DNA of 64,000 bases from an uncultured Bacteroides sp. (GTDB lineage Bacteria > Bacteroidota > Bacteroidia > Bacteroidales > Bacteroidaceae): assembly GCF_963677685.1 (NCBI RefSeq), contig NZ_OY782186.1:1426001-1490000 (forward strand). The letters run 5' to 3'. Positions within the stretch are counted from its first letter, which is position 1. Every line of letters begins with the position of its first letter. This document shows, piece after piece, positions 51,260-60,996 of this stretch. The notes under the pieces were generated by a model. The model saw nothing but the letters and a program-made list of their open reading frames with translations. It ran no database searches and was not told the DNA's origin. The position numbers were made by a program, and so were the translations under genes.

Positions 51260-52009
51260 ATGATAACAAGAACCAATGCTTATAATACGCTCAAAATCCA
51301 AGTTCAAGAAACTTTTGATTTTGCCGTTATGGTTTGCCATGCCGTCCCTGCCCTTAAACTACAAATGAATTTGTTGGATAAAAGAGAAATAACAAAATTA
51401 TCTTCTCCTGATTATTACACTCCAAATACAACTTCTGAGTTGAGATTACAGGCTAATGGCTATAAAAGTAATTTGGCAACATATCTTTTTTTAAGTTCAT
51501 TTGCTTTTTTTGAAAATTATTTCGGAGCAGTATTAGAAGAGATATTTCTATTTAATTCAGTAATATCTACCGATACTAATTTGAAGAATCGCTTAGATAT
51601 AAACACAAATACAAAAGCTAAAAGAGCACTAAAAAAAGATTACGATAAAAGACATATTCAAAGGTATAAAAAATACTCTGATGAACTTAAAAATAACAAT
51701 TATATAACGCCACAAGAATTAAAGACAATAATAGCTTTCAATAATCTATATAAAACAATTAAGGATTTGAAAGCTAATCAAATTCCTGATTTTTTAATTA
51801 ATTATTTAAAAATAGACATAACGGAAGATGAAAAAAGTGAATTCAACACATATAGACAATTAAGAAATGATATAGCTCATGGTGATAAGCCAATAATTAC
51901 ATTGTCAAAAGTTACAGCTTCAAATCATTTTTTACGAGGCTTAGCCGCCAAAATTGACGAATTTTTATTGGAACATTATGTTACTTTAGATAATTATATT
52001 TGCAAATAA
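51260..52009 (+). CDS. HEPN-like protein (RiboL-PSP-HEPN type)
   Basis: 249 aa, all helical and AT-rich. Near the C-terminus is YRQLRNDIAHGDKP (about 205-218) with the HEPN nuclease motif Arg-Asn-x-x-x-His (RNDIAH). Upstream is SFAFFENYFGAVLEE, the usual first-helix motif of large HEPN proteins. HEPN RNases cut RNA in many toxin and defence systems. It starts 15 bp after a tRNA-like element and is followed by a second HEPN-motif protein. Toxin or defence role is inferred. Confidence 0.7.
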   Translation: MITRTNAYNTLKIQVQETFDFAVMVCHAVPALKLQMNLLDKREITKLSSPDYYTPNTTSELRLQANGYKSNLATYLFLSSFAFFENYFGAVLEEIFLFNSVISTDTNLKNRLDINTNTKAKRALKKDYDKRHIQRYKKYSDELKNNNYITPQELKTIIAFNNLYKTIKDLKANQIPDFLINYLKIDITEDEKSEFNTYRQLRNDIAHGDKPIITLSKVTASNHFLRGLAAKIDEFLLEHYVTLDNYICK

Positions 52010-52075
52010 ATTCAATAATAACATGACGATATAAATATAAAATACGTGGTTTAACAATATATTCACAAAAGTATT

Positions 52076-53314
52076 ATGGCAATTTTAATAAGCGATATTG
52101 ATGAGTTAAGAAAAAGGCTCTTGTATCTTGAAGAACATTTCAATATAGACATATCTGATAATCTATCTATCTTAGAAAATGAAAATATAGAGACACTTGC
52201 CGAAGATATAAACGAAATAGAAATAGCTTTTCCTGATGAGATTGAATTAATATCATACTCTATTGCTGATTTTTGGAAGTATACCAATGATTTGGAAAGT
52301 ATTATAAATCCCAATAAATCAACGGTAAAAACAAATTTTATATGCCAAAAAATTATTACATTGGATGACTTTGAATTTGAAAAGCTAAATGTATCTCGAT
52401 ATACTTTCCGAACGGCAAATTATTCTTTATCAATCATTGAACATCCATTCCTTATTGGTTTGATTGCCTCAAAAGAAGGTCTTTGTGATGATAATTATGG
52501 AATAACTCCATGCTCTTTATACTATGCTATTGAATTAGAGTATTTGAATGAATTTCGACTTATTGAAGAAGAGGAAAATAATATAATTTGTCGATTTCTA
52601 TTTCATATATGTAGCCGCATTGGGTTATCTATAAAAATAGGTGAATTATTTGAATTTCCAGATGAATATTATGATTATGAAGAAGAAGACAGTGAAGAAG
52701 GGGAAATGCAAACTCTTCTTATAACAGAATGCGAGCTTCCTCAATATACTTTAGCTATGGATTATTATGTAGATGCTCTTTCGATACAGAACGAAGAGAT
52801 AAAATATCTATATTTTTATAAAATAATTGAATTTTTTGCACCTATAGTGTCAAAAAAGAGATCATATGAATTATTGAATTTGAAATTAGATACTCTGTCT
52901 GTAAAAAATAGAGATCATAAATATTTAGAATCAATATTTCAATTAACTAGAGATTATGATGTGTCTTTAAAAGATAAAGAATTAACGAACACGGTTTTAT
53001 GTGAATGTATTGATGTTTTGGAAATTTTTGAATATTTACCAACCTCAATAAAGGAACGTCTTTCTAAGGTTATTAAATTTAGAAAAGATGAATATTTGCA
53101 TTTGAAAGGTGAAAAAAATTTAGATCTAAAAAAAGAATTAGGATTATATCTATATTCAACTAGAAATAGTATAGTTCATGCAAAATCTAATTACCAATCG
53201 ACAGGGAATGAGTGCCTTTATGAAGATTTAGCTGAATTGAATATTTTTATGTCAAAGCTTTGCCATTGTTTAATTGTATGGAATGGTCGTCAAGCAAGAG
53301 AATACCAAGTATGA
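52076..53314 (+). CDS. Protein with C-terminal HEPN-like (ApeA-type) motif
   Basis: 412 aa, acidic and AT-rich. The N-terminal 200 residues give no recognised domain. The C-terminal part (about 240-400) is helical with IQNEEIKYLYFYKIIEFFAP and YLYSTRNSIVHAKSNYQ. The RNSIVH motif (Arg-Asn-x-x-x-His) and the YFYKIIE helix resemble ApeA-HEPN domains. It follows the other HEPN-like gene by 66 bp, probably in one message. A paired sensor and RNase is possible. Confidence 0.65.
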   Translation: MAILISDIDELRKRLLYLEEHFNIDISDNLSILENENIETLAEDINEIEIAFPDEIELISYSIADFWKYTNDLESIINPNKSTVKTNFICQKIITLDDFEFEKLNVSRYTFRTANYSLSIIEHPFLIGLIASKEGLCDDNYGITPCSLYYAIELEYLNEFRLIEEEENNIICRFLFHICSRIGLSIKIGELFEFPDEYYDYEEEDSEEGEMQTLLITECELPQYTLAMDYYVDALSIQNEEIKYLYFYKIIEFFAPIVSKKRSYELLNLKLDTLSVKNRDHKYLESIFQLTRDYDVSLKDKELTNTVLCECIDVLEIFEYLPTSIKERLSKVIKFRKDEYLHLKGEKNLDLKKELGLYLYSTRNSIVHAKSNYQSTGNECLYEDLAELNIFMSKLCHCLIVWNGRQAREYQV

Positions 53315-53582
53315 TGTGTCAGACCTATTGAATTTGATAAACCATATACATTTAGTGTTGAAGTTTATTGGCAGATAATTACATTGTAGCTAGATTGTAC
53401 GTTTTCATGATTGGCTTATAGGTTTCTTTGCTACTTTCTTTCCCGCTCAGGCTCATGAAAGAACGTCTCTAAATGGAGCTCTGCTCGGTCTAGATTACAG
53501 TTCTGCAAAATTATCAATATCACATTCCAATATAATTTTTCATATAAGGTTGCTTTAGATTGCCAAAGTAATTGCCTCGCTC

Positions 53583-54185
53583 TCATTTACTGAGTAGTCT
53601 TTTATATTTTTCGTATGTATTATAATAAAAAAAGTATGAGATTACTATAATAAAAAAACAAGCAAGAAATTCGACTAATGAGCAAGGGCTTTTACTAAAA
53701 CAAATAAGCCCTTTTTTAACACAAATCCCTATAAATACTATCAGTTGAAGAATTGAGATGATCCAGAAAAATATGGCATAAAAATTAGGTAAGTAGGACC
53801 AAAATCCTTTTCCTGAAGGATTATATAAATATCCGAACACATCATCGTATTCTTCACCAAGTTCTTTTTTTCGTATTCTCATGTTTAGGGTTTGGTCTCT
53901 TCTAAATGCATATCCTAGATGAAGAATGATAAGGTTTAATAATAGAAGTACTAGTAATACAACTAAAGTTACAGTAATTAGTATCGAATTAGATACATAC
54001 ATACCTTGTATGTATGTATGCGCATAAGGAATGCTGTCTGTTGTATGTACGTATGTGTATCCAAACCCTCCGAATAAGACTAAGAGAGCAATAAGTAATT
54101 GTATAAATAGAGCTTGATGGTGATTTTGGTTTTCAGCGAATTGTTCATGAATTGAATTAAGTATATTATTTCTGATCCTTCTCAT
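53583..54185 (-). CDS. Four-helix membrane protein
   Basis: 200 aa with hydrophobic segments at about 27-47, 68-92, 133-155 and 172-190. The N-terminus is cytoplasmic by charge (MRRIRNN). No family. Opposite strand to the HEPN-like genes and alone, as phage cargo genes often are. Superinfection exclusion is a guess. Confidence 0.6.
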   Translation of the reverse strand: MRRIRNNILNSIHEQFAENQNHHQALFIQLLIALLVLFGGFGYTYVHTTDSIPYAHTYIQGMYVSNSILITVTLVVLLVLLLLNLIILHLGYAFRRDQTLNMRIRKKELGEEYDDVFGYLYNPSGKGFWSYLPNFYAIFFWIISILQLIVFIGICVKKGLICFSKSPCSLVEFLACFFIIVISYFFYYNTYEKYKRLLSK

Positions 54186-54303
54186 AATTTTTTGAATGTA
54201 AATACGTAATGTTGTTCTGTAATTGTATCTGACTAAAGTCTATGAAAAATAATGGATTAATAAAAGTCTTTTGTTGGCAACGTGAAGTTATTACTCTTTA
54301 ATT

Positions 54304-54861
54304 CTATTGAGCATGCTTCCCTATTAAAGGTTGCAGCTTCTTTGCAAAATAGACCTCTAAAGATGGCATAAGGTGATACATGCCTTCGTTTATTTCAAGA
54401 GCGTGGAGCTTTAGTTTTAAAGATAGTGGCTTTGCCCAGTGATACAACTGTAAACCATGATCAGTACAATCTTTATGATAACCTAAGTGTTGAATAACCC
54501 TACCCCAAAAACAAGCTTTGACTTTACCTACATATAACGTTCTTGTTGAATTATGATCGTAATAGTTTAAAGCGGGTGTTGGTCTTCCAAAGGGCTCTTT
54601 TTTATATTTCTCAAATGCTGCTAATATTATTACATTATCTATATCAGAAAGTATTTCATACCAATAAATTGTTTGGCGAGTTATAGCTTCAAGTTCTTCA
54701 AATAGCTTTTCATATTTAGGCGCTTTTCTAATATCAGTCGTTAAATAGTTTTCTAATTCTGAACAGTCAATATCAAAACAATACTCTTTAATTCCATTTT
54801 GGCTAATATTTTTTAAGCCTTTAATGGTCTCTTCTGTGAATGATTCTAATAGTGAATTCAT
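54304..54861 (-). CDS. GIY-YIG-like protein
   Basis: 185 aa. The C-terminal part (about 100-165) has TLYVGKVKACFWGRVIQHLGYHKD and LQLYHWAKPLSLKLKLHALE. The pattern of Tyr-Val-Gly-Lys, an Arg-x-x-x-His helix and a later beta strand suggests a GIY-YIG-type nuclease fold. The N-terminal 95 residues are helical and unknown. It belongs to the cargo segment; a defence or homing function is possible. Confidence 0.55.
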   Translation of the reverse strand: MNSLLESFTEETIKGLKNISQNGIKEYCFDIDCSELENYLTTDIRKAPKYEKLFEELEAITRQTIYWYEILSDIDNVIILAAFEKYKKEPFGRPTPALNYYDHNSTRTLYVGKVKACFWGRVIQHLGYHKDCTDHGLQLYHWAKPLSLKLKLHALEINEGMYHLMPSLEVYFAKKLQPLIGKHAQ

Positions 54862-54965
54862 ATTATCTGATTTTAATATTTACAAATGAAGTAATTTTAT
54901 TTTTCAAAAGCAACTTAGATTGCTCATTTATATTTTAGTCGCACGTCATGCGACCAAGTAAACTA

Positions 54966-55009
54966 CTACCGGGTAGTCCTTTCGGGGATTATTCGGTATC
55001 TTTATTTTG
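54966..55009 (+). terminator. Repeated hairpin, copy 2 (right of cargo)
   Basis: ACTACCGGGTAG, then CC-TTTC-GGGG, then TTATTCGGTA and CTTTATTTT. It is a close copy of the element at 50824-50869. It lies just before the methyltransferase gene, so it insulates the late genes from the cargo. Confidence 0.65.
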
Positions 55010-55029
55010 TGAAAATAAAGGTAAAAAAG

Positions 55030-56475
55030 ATGAGTGTAGTTTATAGAAAGATTTCCGATCTAAAAAAGTACGATAATAATCCACGTACAATAACAAATGA
55101 ACAACTAGAGAAACTAAAAGAATCTATATTAAAGAACCCTGATTATTTCGAAGCACGTCCAATTGTATTATCAAATCGTACTGGTGAGATGATTGTGATA
55201 GCTGGTAATCAACGCCTTGAGGCAAGTATACAGCTCGGTTTGAAGAAAGTCCCTACATATCTGCTTGAGAAGCTGACAGAGGAACGCGAGCATGAGATCA
55301 TGATTCGTGATAACGTGAACAACGGTGAGTGGGACATGCAAAAGCTTTTAGAGTGGGATAATAACGAGCTGTTAGAATGGGGTTGTGAGGCTCTGTTTTC
55401 TAGTTTTGATGAACATCTTTTTAATGCTGATGGTGATAATGCTGCTTCAAAGAATGATGTAAAAGTGGGTAACCTAAGAGATCGCTTTATCATTCCTCCG
55501 TTTTCAATCCTTGATACTAAACTAGGTTCTTGGCAGGAAAGGAAGCGTGCCTGGCTTTCACTTGGCATTAAGAGTGAAGAAGGCCGCGATAAAGAAATTA
55601 CATACGGTATGTCTTCCCAACCTCCACGTGTGTATGAAGTCCGTAACAAGCTCCGTGAAATGACTGGAGTTGATCCGTCATGGAAGGAGTTAAGAGATTA
55701 TTGCAACAGGAACAACATTCCTTTGATGGAAGGAACATCTATTTTTGATCCTGTACTATGTGAGTTGTCTTATCGTTGGTTTAATATCCCTGCTGGAGAA
55801 ATACTTGACCCGTTCGCCGGAGGTTCTGTCCGTGGAATAGTGGCTACGATGCTTGGTTATAAGTATACTGGCATTGATCTGAGAGAAGAGCAGGTGCTTG
55901 CCAACTATAATAATTCGGAAGAGCTTTCTTCTCGTTATCCAGAGGGGCAGATTTCCCCGACTTGGCTATGTGGTGATAGTGCTAGCATTGATGAGATGTT
56001 TCAAGGCAATGCAGATATGATATTCAGTTGTCCGCCTTATGCTGATCTCGAGGTGTATTCGGATGATCCCAAGGATTTGTCTAACATGGATTATGAGAGT
56101 TTTCTTGCTGCTTACCGTACTATTATTTCTCTGAGTTGTGAGAAACTTAGAGAAAATCGTTTTGCTGTGTTCGTTGTTGGTGAGGTACGTGATAAGAAGG
56201 GAGCCAACAGAGGCTTTGTCTCGGATACAATAAAAGCTTTCGTTGATAGTGGCCTGCATTACTACAATGAGATGATACTTGCTAACGTGGTAGGTAGTTT
56301 GGCATTACGGGTAACAAAGCAATTCAATAATAGCCGAAAGATAGGTAAGCTTCATCAAAATGTATTGGTTTTCTATAAGGGGGATGTAAAGAATATCAAG
56401 AAAAACTTTCCTGAATTAGACTTCTCGGATTGTGATTTTTTAGATAGCGAATTAGAAAACGAAATTAATAAGTAA
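55030..56475 (+). CDS. ParB-like domain fused to DNA methyltransferase
   Basis: 481 aa from ATG 55030 (an in-frame GTG at 55009 overlaps the hairpin). N-terminal ParB/Srx-like domain (about 1-105): ISDLKKYDNNPRTI, IVIAGNQRLEAS, then RDNVNNGEWD. C-terminal class-I methyltransferase (about 215-470): AdoMet motif DPFAGGSVRG and catalytic SCPPY (a DPPY variant). Such fusions sit next to phage terminase genes and likely methylate phage DNA against host restriction. It precedes terS by 3 bp. Confidence 0.9.
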   Translation: MSVVYRKISDLKKYDNNPRTITNEQLEKLKESILKNPDYFEARPIVLSNRTGEMIVIAGNQRLEASIQLGLKKVPTYLLEKLTEEREHEIMIRDNVNNGEWDMQKLLEWDNNELLEWGCEALFSSFDEHLFNADGDNAASKNDVKVGNLRDRFIIPPFSILDTKLGSWQERKRAWLSLGIKSEEGRDKEITYGMSSQPPRVYEVRNKLREMTGVDPSWKELRDYCNRNNIPLMEGTSIFDPVLCELSYRWFNIPAGEILDPFAGGSVRGIVATMLGYKYTGIDLREEQVLANYNNSEELSSRYPEGQISPTWLCGDSASIDEMFQGNADMIFSCPPYADLEVYSDDPKDLSNMDYESFLAAYRTIISLSCEKLRENRFAVFVVGEVRDKKGANRGFVSDTIKAFVDSGLHYYNEMILANVVGSLALRVTKQFNNSRKIGKLHQNVLVFYKGDVKNIKKNFPELDFSDCDFLDSELENEINK

Positions 56476-56478
56476 GAT

Positions 56479-57021
56479 ATGGGAGCACCTAGTGGAAATC
56501 AATTTTGGAAATTAAGATCGAAGCACGGAAGAGATAAACTCTTTGCTACACCTGATCTTCTTTGGGAGGCTGCTTGTGAATACTTCCAATGGTGCGATGA
56601 AAATCCTTGGACGACAAAGAAGGCGATTCAGAAGACGCTTCCCGTGAAACGAAAGGAAGGGAAGAAGGTGAGAGTTGTCAACGAAGAGCAGACACAGAGA
56701 GAGATAACACCAGTAGCAAGACCGTATTCGCTTACCGGCTTTTGCATTTATGTGGATGCTTCAACGATGTGGTGGAGGAATTTTAAAGAGGCATGTAAGA
56801 GTACAAATGATGAAGATTTTTTAATAGTCATCGCACGCGTGGAGGAAACAATCAGCACTCAACAGTTTGAGGGAGCGTGTGTGGGAGCCTTTAATGCTAA
56901 CATTATTGCTCGCAAATTAGGGCTTTCTGATAAGCAGGAAGTAGATCATACTACAGGAGGCAAGGAATTCAAAGGATTTAATTTTCTTCCTTATACCAAA
57001 GAGGCTGATGATGTAAAATAA
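56479..57021 (+). CDS. Terminase small subunit
   Basis: 180 aa. FATPDLLWEAACEYFQWCDENP and YSLTGFCIYVDASTMWWRNFKE form the helix-turn-helix region typical of small terminase/DNA-packaging proteins of Bacteroides phages. It binds the pac or cos site and brings DNA to the large subunit. Overlaps terL by 1 bp (TAATG). GANIIARKLGLSDKQ-like end (NANIIARKLGLSDKQ) is the usual C-terminal helix. Confidence 0.88.
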   Translation: MGAPSGNQFWKLRSKHGRDKLFATPDLLWEAACEYFQWCDENPWTTKKAIQKTLPVKRKEGKKVRVVNEEQTQREITPVARPYSLTGFCIYVDASTMWWRNFKEACKSTNDEDFLIVIARVEETISTQQFEGACVGAFNANIIARKLGLSDKQEVDHTTGGKEFKGFNFLPYTKEADDVK

Positions 57022-58340
57022 TGAGTGACAAGATCAACATAAAGCAACGTAAGGCGTATAACCTACTTCGGGATGGAGAACATTACTTCATCCTTTATGG
57101 TGGTGCTGGTGGCGGTGGGAAATCATGGCTAGGCTGTGAATGGTTAATGCAATGTGCTCATAACTTGCCTGGTACACGTTGGTTTGTCGGTCGTAACAAC
57201 TTGAAGGATAGTCGGGAATCTGTCTCTATCACTTTTAGTAAAGTTGCTTCTCTTTATGGCTTTGATGAATACCGTTTGACTACTGACGGGATTAAATTTG
57301 ATAATGGTTCGGAGATCATCTTTCTTGATCTTACGTACTATCCGATGAAAGACCCGATGTATGAGAGGCTCGGCTCTAAGGAGTTCACAGGTGGATGGAT
57401 AGAGGAAGCAGGAGAGGTTCATTATCTTGCCTTTGAGGTTTTAAAGACACGTGTTGGGCGACACCTGAATGATGTATATGCTGTTCCACCTAAGATCCTT
57501 ATTACCTGCAATCCTAAAAAGAACTGGTTATATAAGATATTTTATAAACCATGGAAGGAAGGAAAGTTGAAAGCTCCCTATGCTTTTATTCCTGCTCTTG
57601 TTCAGGACAACCCGTTTGCAACGAAGGAATATATTGAGATGCTTCAAAATACGGATGATAATGTGACGAAGCAACGTTTGTTCTTTGGTAATTGGGAGTA
57701 TGATGATGATCCTTCTTCTCTTTGTGATTACGATGCTATCTGCGATGTTTTCACTAATGAACATGTTAAATCGAATGGATTGCCCAAGCTCTCTGCTGAC
57801 CTTGCAATGAAGGGGCGTGATAGATTTATTACGGGTAAAGCTGTAGGGCATGTTTGTACAATCATTCTTGATAAGACTTATTCACCGGGCAAAATGATTG
57901 AGACGGATTTACGTAATGCTATGATAGACCACCGTGTCTCTCGTAGCAATGTAATAGTCGATTCTGACGGCTTGGGGGCTTATCTTGAATCTTATCTTAC
58001 GGGTATTAAAGAGTTTCATGGTGGTGCAAGGGCTTTATCTGTTGAGTATGATAACATTAAAACGCAGTGTGCTTTTAAGTTGGCGGAGCTTATTAACAAT
58101 CGTGATTTCCATATCATTTGTACGCCGGAACAAGAAGAACGAATAAAAGAGGAACTTGCGCTCTTGAAGCGTGCAAATGTAGATAAAGACACGAGTAAGA
58201 AAAGCCTTATCACTAAGGAAGTAATGAAAGCAACTATTAATCGTTCTCCTGACTATCTTGATATGCTTATTATGCTGATGATCTTTGAATTGAGAAAACC
58301 TATAAAAGGGGCAAAAGCTATTGTTATGGATGCCGATTAA
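57021..58340 (+). CDS. terL: Terminase large subunit
   Basis: 439 aa. N-terminal ATPase with Walker A GGAGGGGKS (27-35), adenine-binding and RNNLKDSRESV region, Walker B plus catalytic Glu in FTGGWIEEAGEV, coupling motif ITCNPKK. C-terminal RNase H-like nuclease with LSADLAMKGRDRF and IVDSDGLGAYL. The packaging motor of the phage. Normal length for HK97-type large terminases. Confidence 0.95.
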   Translation: MSDKINIKQRKAYNLLRDGEHYFILYGGAGGGGKSWLGCEWLMQCAHNLPGTRWFVGRNNLKDSRESVSITFSKVASLYGFDEYRLTTDGIKFDNGSEIIFLDLTYYPMKDPMYERLGSKEFTGGWIEEAGEVHYLAFEVLKTRVGRHLNDVYAVPPKILITCNPKKNWLYKIFYKPWKEGKLKAPYAFIPALVQDNPFATKEYIEMLQNTDDNVTKQRLFFGNWEYDDDPSSLCDYDAICDVFTNEHVKSNGLPKLSADLAMKGRDRFITGKAVGHVCTIILDKTYSPGKMIETDLRNAMIDHRVSRSNVIVDSDGLGAYLESYLTGIKEFHGGARALSVEYDNIKTQCAFKLAELINNRDFHIICTPEQEERIKEELALLKRANVDKDTSKKSLITKEVMKATINRSPDYLDMLIMLMIFELRKPIKGAKAIVMDAD

Positions 58341-58382
58341 TAACATTATGTAAGTATATAAAGCTAAAAATGAAGTATTGAT

Positions 58383-58949
58383 ATGGGTATAGTATTAACA
58401 AAATGTCAGAAAATGAACTTCCTTGAATTCAAGGTTAAGCTAAGCTGCTGTCGTTCATCGGATGATGTGTTCGGGCAAATGGAAAAGCTTTCAAAACCGA
58501 GGCAGGTTTGTGGTATTTCTGTTCCAGAGGACTTGAATGACATTACTTACGGGCAGTTGATCGAGCTTCAGGGGATAACAGATAATGAGCAGCTATTCTA
58601 TGTTCCCTGTCAAGTTCTTCTTGGATTGAATCGGGTAAAAGTGAATGCCTCTGATGCCGAAGCGATCATTGGCTTTGTCTTTTGGGTTGCTCGCGAGGTG
58701 AAAAGGATAAATAAATTGTTTGAAGCTACAAATGTGAAGCCTACAGCAGAGGAAGAGCAAGCGCGAATTGAAAAATTAAACTTTGGTCCGTTCGGGCTGA
58801 TTGATTACTACGCTTTGCGGATGGGTCTAACGAATCATGATGAGGTGTTAGCGCTGCCGTGGGTGCGGATTTATCAATGTATGAGGATTGATTCTGAAAA
58901 AGCGAAATATGAACGAAGATTACGGAAGGTGTATGCAGATAAAAAATAG
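58383..58949 (+). CDS. Phage protein behind terminase, tail-chaperone-like
   Basis: 188 aa, mostly helical (EDLNDITYGQLIELQGITDNEQLFYVPCQVLLGL and ALRMGLTNHDEVLALPWVRIYQCMRIDSEKAKYERRL). Size, helix content and position suggest a tail assembly chaperone or adaptor; no family is certain. It follows the terL gene by 42 bp and overlaps the next gene by 17 bp. Confidence 0.65.
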   Translation: MGIVLTKCQKMNFLEFKVKLSCCRSSDDVFGQMEKLSKPRQVCGISVPEDLNDITYGQLIELQGITDNEQLFYVPCQVLLGLNRVKVNASDAEAIIGFVFWVAREVKRINKLFEATNVKPTAEEEQARIEKLNFGPFGLIDYYALRMGLTNHDEVLALPWVRIYQCMRIDSEKAKYERRLRKVYADKK

Positions 58950-59382
58950 TGTAGAGCAAAAGATAAAGAGTGTGGCCGATAAGATGCCCAGCTTCACGTA
59001 TGTGTATGAGGATTGGACTAGAGCTGATGTAAGGTTGGAACGTTTATCCCTTCCGGCTATCATTAACCTGCTACCTGTTAGCGGGTCGTTGTCATTAAAG
59101 AAAGATCAATTCAGGGATGCTCCGAACTGTATGCTTGTATTTGTTGACAAGGTACAGCGTGATGCAAACGGGAGCGATAATGAAGAAGTCTTTGAGAGAA
59201 TGAAGTTTGCAGCAATGGAGTTTGTAACTAGGCTTAATCAAAGTGGCTTGTTTGACCCCATTGAGGGTGATATTCCTTACTCTGTTATTTTGGAAAGGTT
59301 AAGCCCTGTTTTAACGGGGATATCGGTTTCTTTCAAGTTGAAGGAGGTAACGGGAGTGTGTACAAGTAAAGTTTTGCGATGA
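58933..59382 (+). CDS. Phage tail-region protein
   Basis: 149 aa from Met 58933, which has GGAAGGTG upstream; an earlier in-frame Met at 58888 would overlap more. Alpha/beta pattern (LSLPAIINLLPVSGSLSL, FAAMEFVTRLNQSGLFD). Position fits a head-tail or tail-terminator protein; no clear family. Overlaps the next gene by 4 bp. Confidence 0.65.
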   Translation: MQIKNSVEQKIKSVADKMPSFTYVYEDWTRADVRLERLSLPAIINLLPVSGSLSLKKDQFRDAPNCMLVFVDKVQRDANGSDNEEVFERMKFAAMEFVTRLNQSGLFDPIEGDIPYSVILERLSPVLTGISVSFKLKEVTGVCTSKVLR

Positions 59383-59915
59383 TGGGAGGAAAGGACGAAG
59401 CAAAATTAATCTTGAGCGAGGAGCTTTATGAATTGCGCAGGCGTATCATTGAGCATCATATTGCTGCAGGAGAGAAAGCATCTGGCAGAACAGTTGAAAG
59501 CTTGCGTGTAGAGGTTTCCGATACTGGGGGCGTTCTTTTCGGGCGTAAGGCATTCGGCACATTGGAAACAGGGCGTAAAGCCGGAACCGGTCCTAAGGGA
59601 TTCACTCAGATCATCCGGCAATGGATCCTTGATAAAGGGATAGCATACGAGGCCATTCCTTATGTACGTGTTGCTTCCGATCGATGGACACCGAAGTACA
59701 CACCCGAAGAAAGGGGGCTGCGTTCATTGGCTGGAGCAATAGCGGGAAAGATACGCAACGAGGGCACGGCCTTGTTTCGCTCCGGCGGGCGTGATGATAT
59801 CTATTCACAGGAGATTCCCAAGACAATAGATAGTATTAGAAGTCGGGTGTTTGCAATATTTGAAGAGGATGTTAAACATATTAATTTGAACAGCAATGAG
59901 AAAGACAACGATTGA
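59379..59915 (+). CDS. Phage tail-region protein, HK97-gp10-like size
   Basis: 178 aa. The N-terminal half has LILSEELYELRRRIIEHHIAAGEKASGRTVESLRVEV, then GVLFGRKAFGTLETGRKAGTGPKGF, which looks like a head-tail joining protein. The C-terminal part is basic and helical. The start codon overlaps the upstream stop. It overlaps the next gene by 20 bp. Confidence 0.65.
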   Translation: MMGGKDEAKLILSEELYELRRRIIEHHIAAGEKASGRTVESLRVEVSDTGGVLFGRKAFGTLETGRKAGTGPKGFTQIIRQWILDKGIAYEAIPYVRVASDRWTPKYTPEERGLRSLAGAIAGKIRNEGTALFRSGGRDDIYSQEIPKTIDSIRSRVFAIFEEDVKHINLNSNEKDND

Positions 59916-60996
59916 TGCAACAACAATCGAATATCCCGATGAAATAGGATTCTGCTTTAATCCCGTGGTGATTAATCTTTATGGTTATGCATGGTCATAC
60001 ATAAAAGTGTCGATAACGGATGTAGATAGTGAAACGTTGTATACAGAAAAACGTCAACTGTTCAATACTTCGTGTTTTTTTGATCTTTCACCCTATGCGC
60101 AGGGAATGTTTGATCTACTTAATTTTAGTAAAGTTGATTATACGCTTAACGGTTCACAGGATAGTAAAACAGGGCGTTTGTTTAGTGTGGAAGTTGATAT
60201 GTATAAAGCGGATGATAGATTGGGCAATAGCTTCCAATTCAACACTTTCATCATTTGGGGAGCGATGAAAGTAGGAGAGCAGTACAATGGTATACGTACA
60301 CTCACATGGTTTAAAAAATTCCCATTCTCTGTAGGAATGTATTGTGCTGCCGCATCAAATATTAAAGTGTATGTTGATAGTGTGTTACAAGAGAATACAA
60401 TCGCAACAACAGCGCGTAAAGTATGGAACTTGATGTTAAAGGGTTTGTCTGCCGAGAGTGAATTGATATTCGAACTACCTGCATCTGGAGAATCGGCTAG
60501 TGTTTGGGATAATACGTTCGATTTCACGTTTAAGGGTTTGTTGAACACAGCATCACATGTGAGACTCAACGTTGATGAAACAGAGAGTGGTGTTTATTTA
60601 CGTTGGATTAACAGACATGGCTTTTATTGCTATTGGCTATTTCAAAGTGGAGATGAGAGCAGGCAGGTAAGTAATGACGGTGAGTTCATCCGTAACAACA
60701 TGGTTGATTACAGTTATGTTAATGGCTATCACGGAGGATCGGGGCGTAAACAAAGAAAGACGGAGAACAACACCTTACCTGTGTGTGCACCTCTTGTTGA
60801 TAGTGACACGTACGATTTCCTTTTTCAATTAGCACTTTCTCCCGTGGTTGATATGTATGCAGGGGATGACTCCGAGGGAGTACCACAATGGAAAGGTGTT
60901 AATGTATCGGTGGCAACATTCATGAAAACAAAGGCAACTCTTCAGGATTTTATCGCAACAATTATTTTACCCGAAACATCGGTACAAAGCTTATGA
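59896..60996 (+). CDS. Phage structural protein, likely distal tail
   Basis: 366 aa, beta-rich (GFCFNPVVINLYGYAWSYIKVSITD, TFDFTFKGLLNTASHVRLNVDE). A pattern like distal tail or baseplate proteins of Bacteroides siphophages, unnamed. It overlaps the next gene by 4 bp and the previous one by 20 bp, so it belongs to one late operon. Confidence 0.65.
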   Translation: MRKTTIDATTIEYPDEIGFCFNPVVINLYGYAWSYIKVSITDVDSETLYTEKRQLFNTSCFFDLSPYAQGMFDLLNFSKVDYTLNGSQDSKTGRLFSVEVDMYKADDRLGNSFQFNTFIIWGAMKVGEQYNGIRTLTWFKKFPFSVGMYCAAASNIKVYVDSVLQENTIATTARKVWNLMLKGLSAESELIFELPASGESASVWDNTFDFTFKGLLNTASHVRLNVDETESGVYLRWINRHGFYCYWLFQSGDESRQVSNDGEFIRNNMVDYSYVNGYHGGSGRKQRKTENNTLPVCAPLVDSDTYDFLFQLALSPVVDMYAGDDSEGVPQWKGVNVSVATFMKTKATLQDFIATIILPETSVQSL

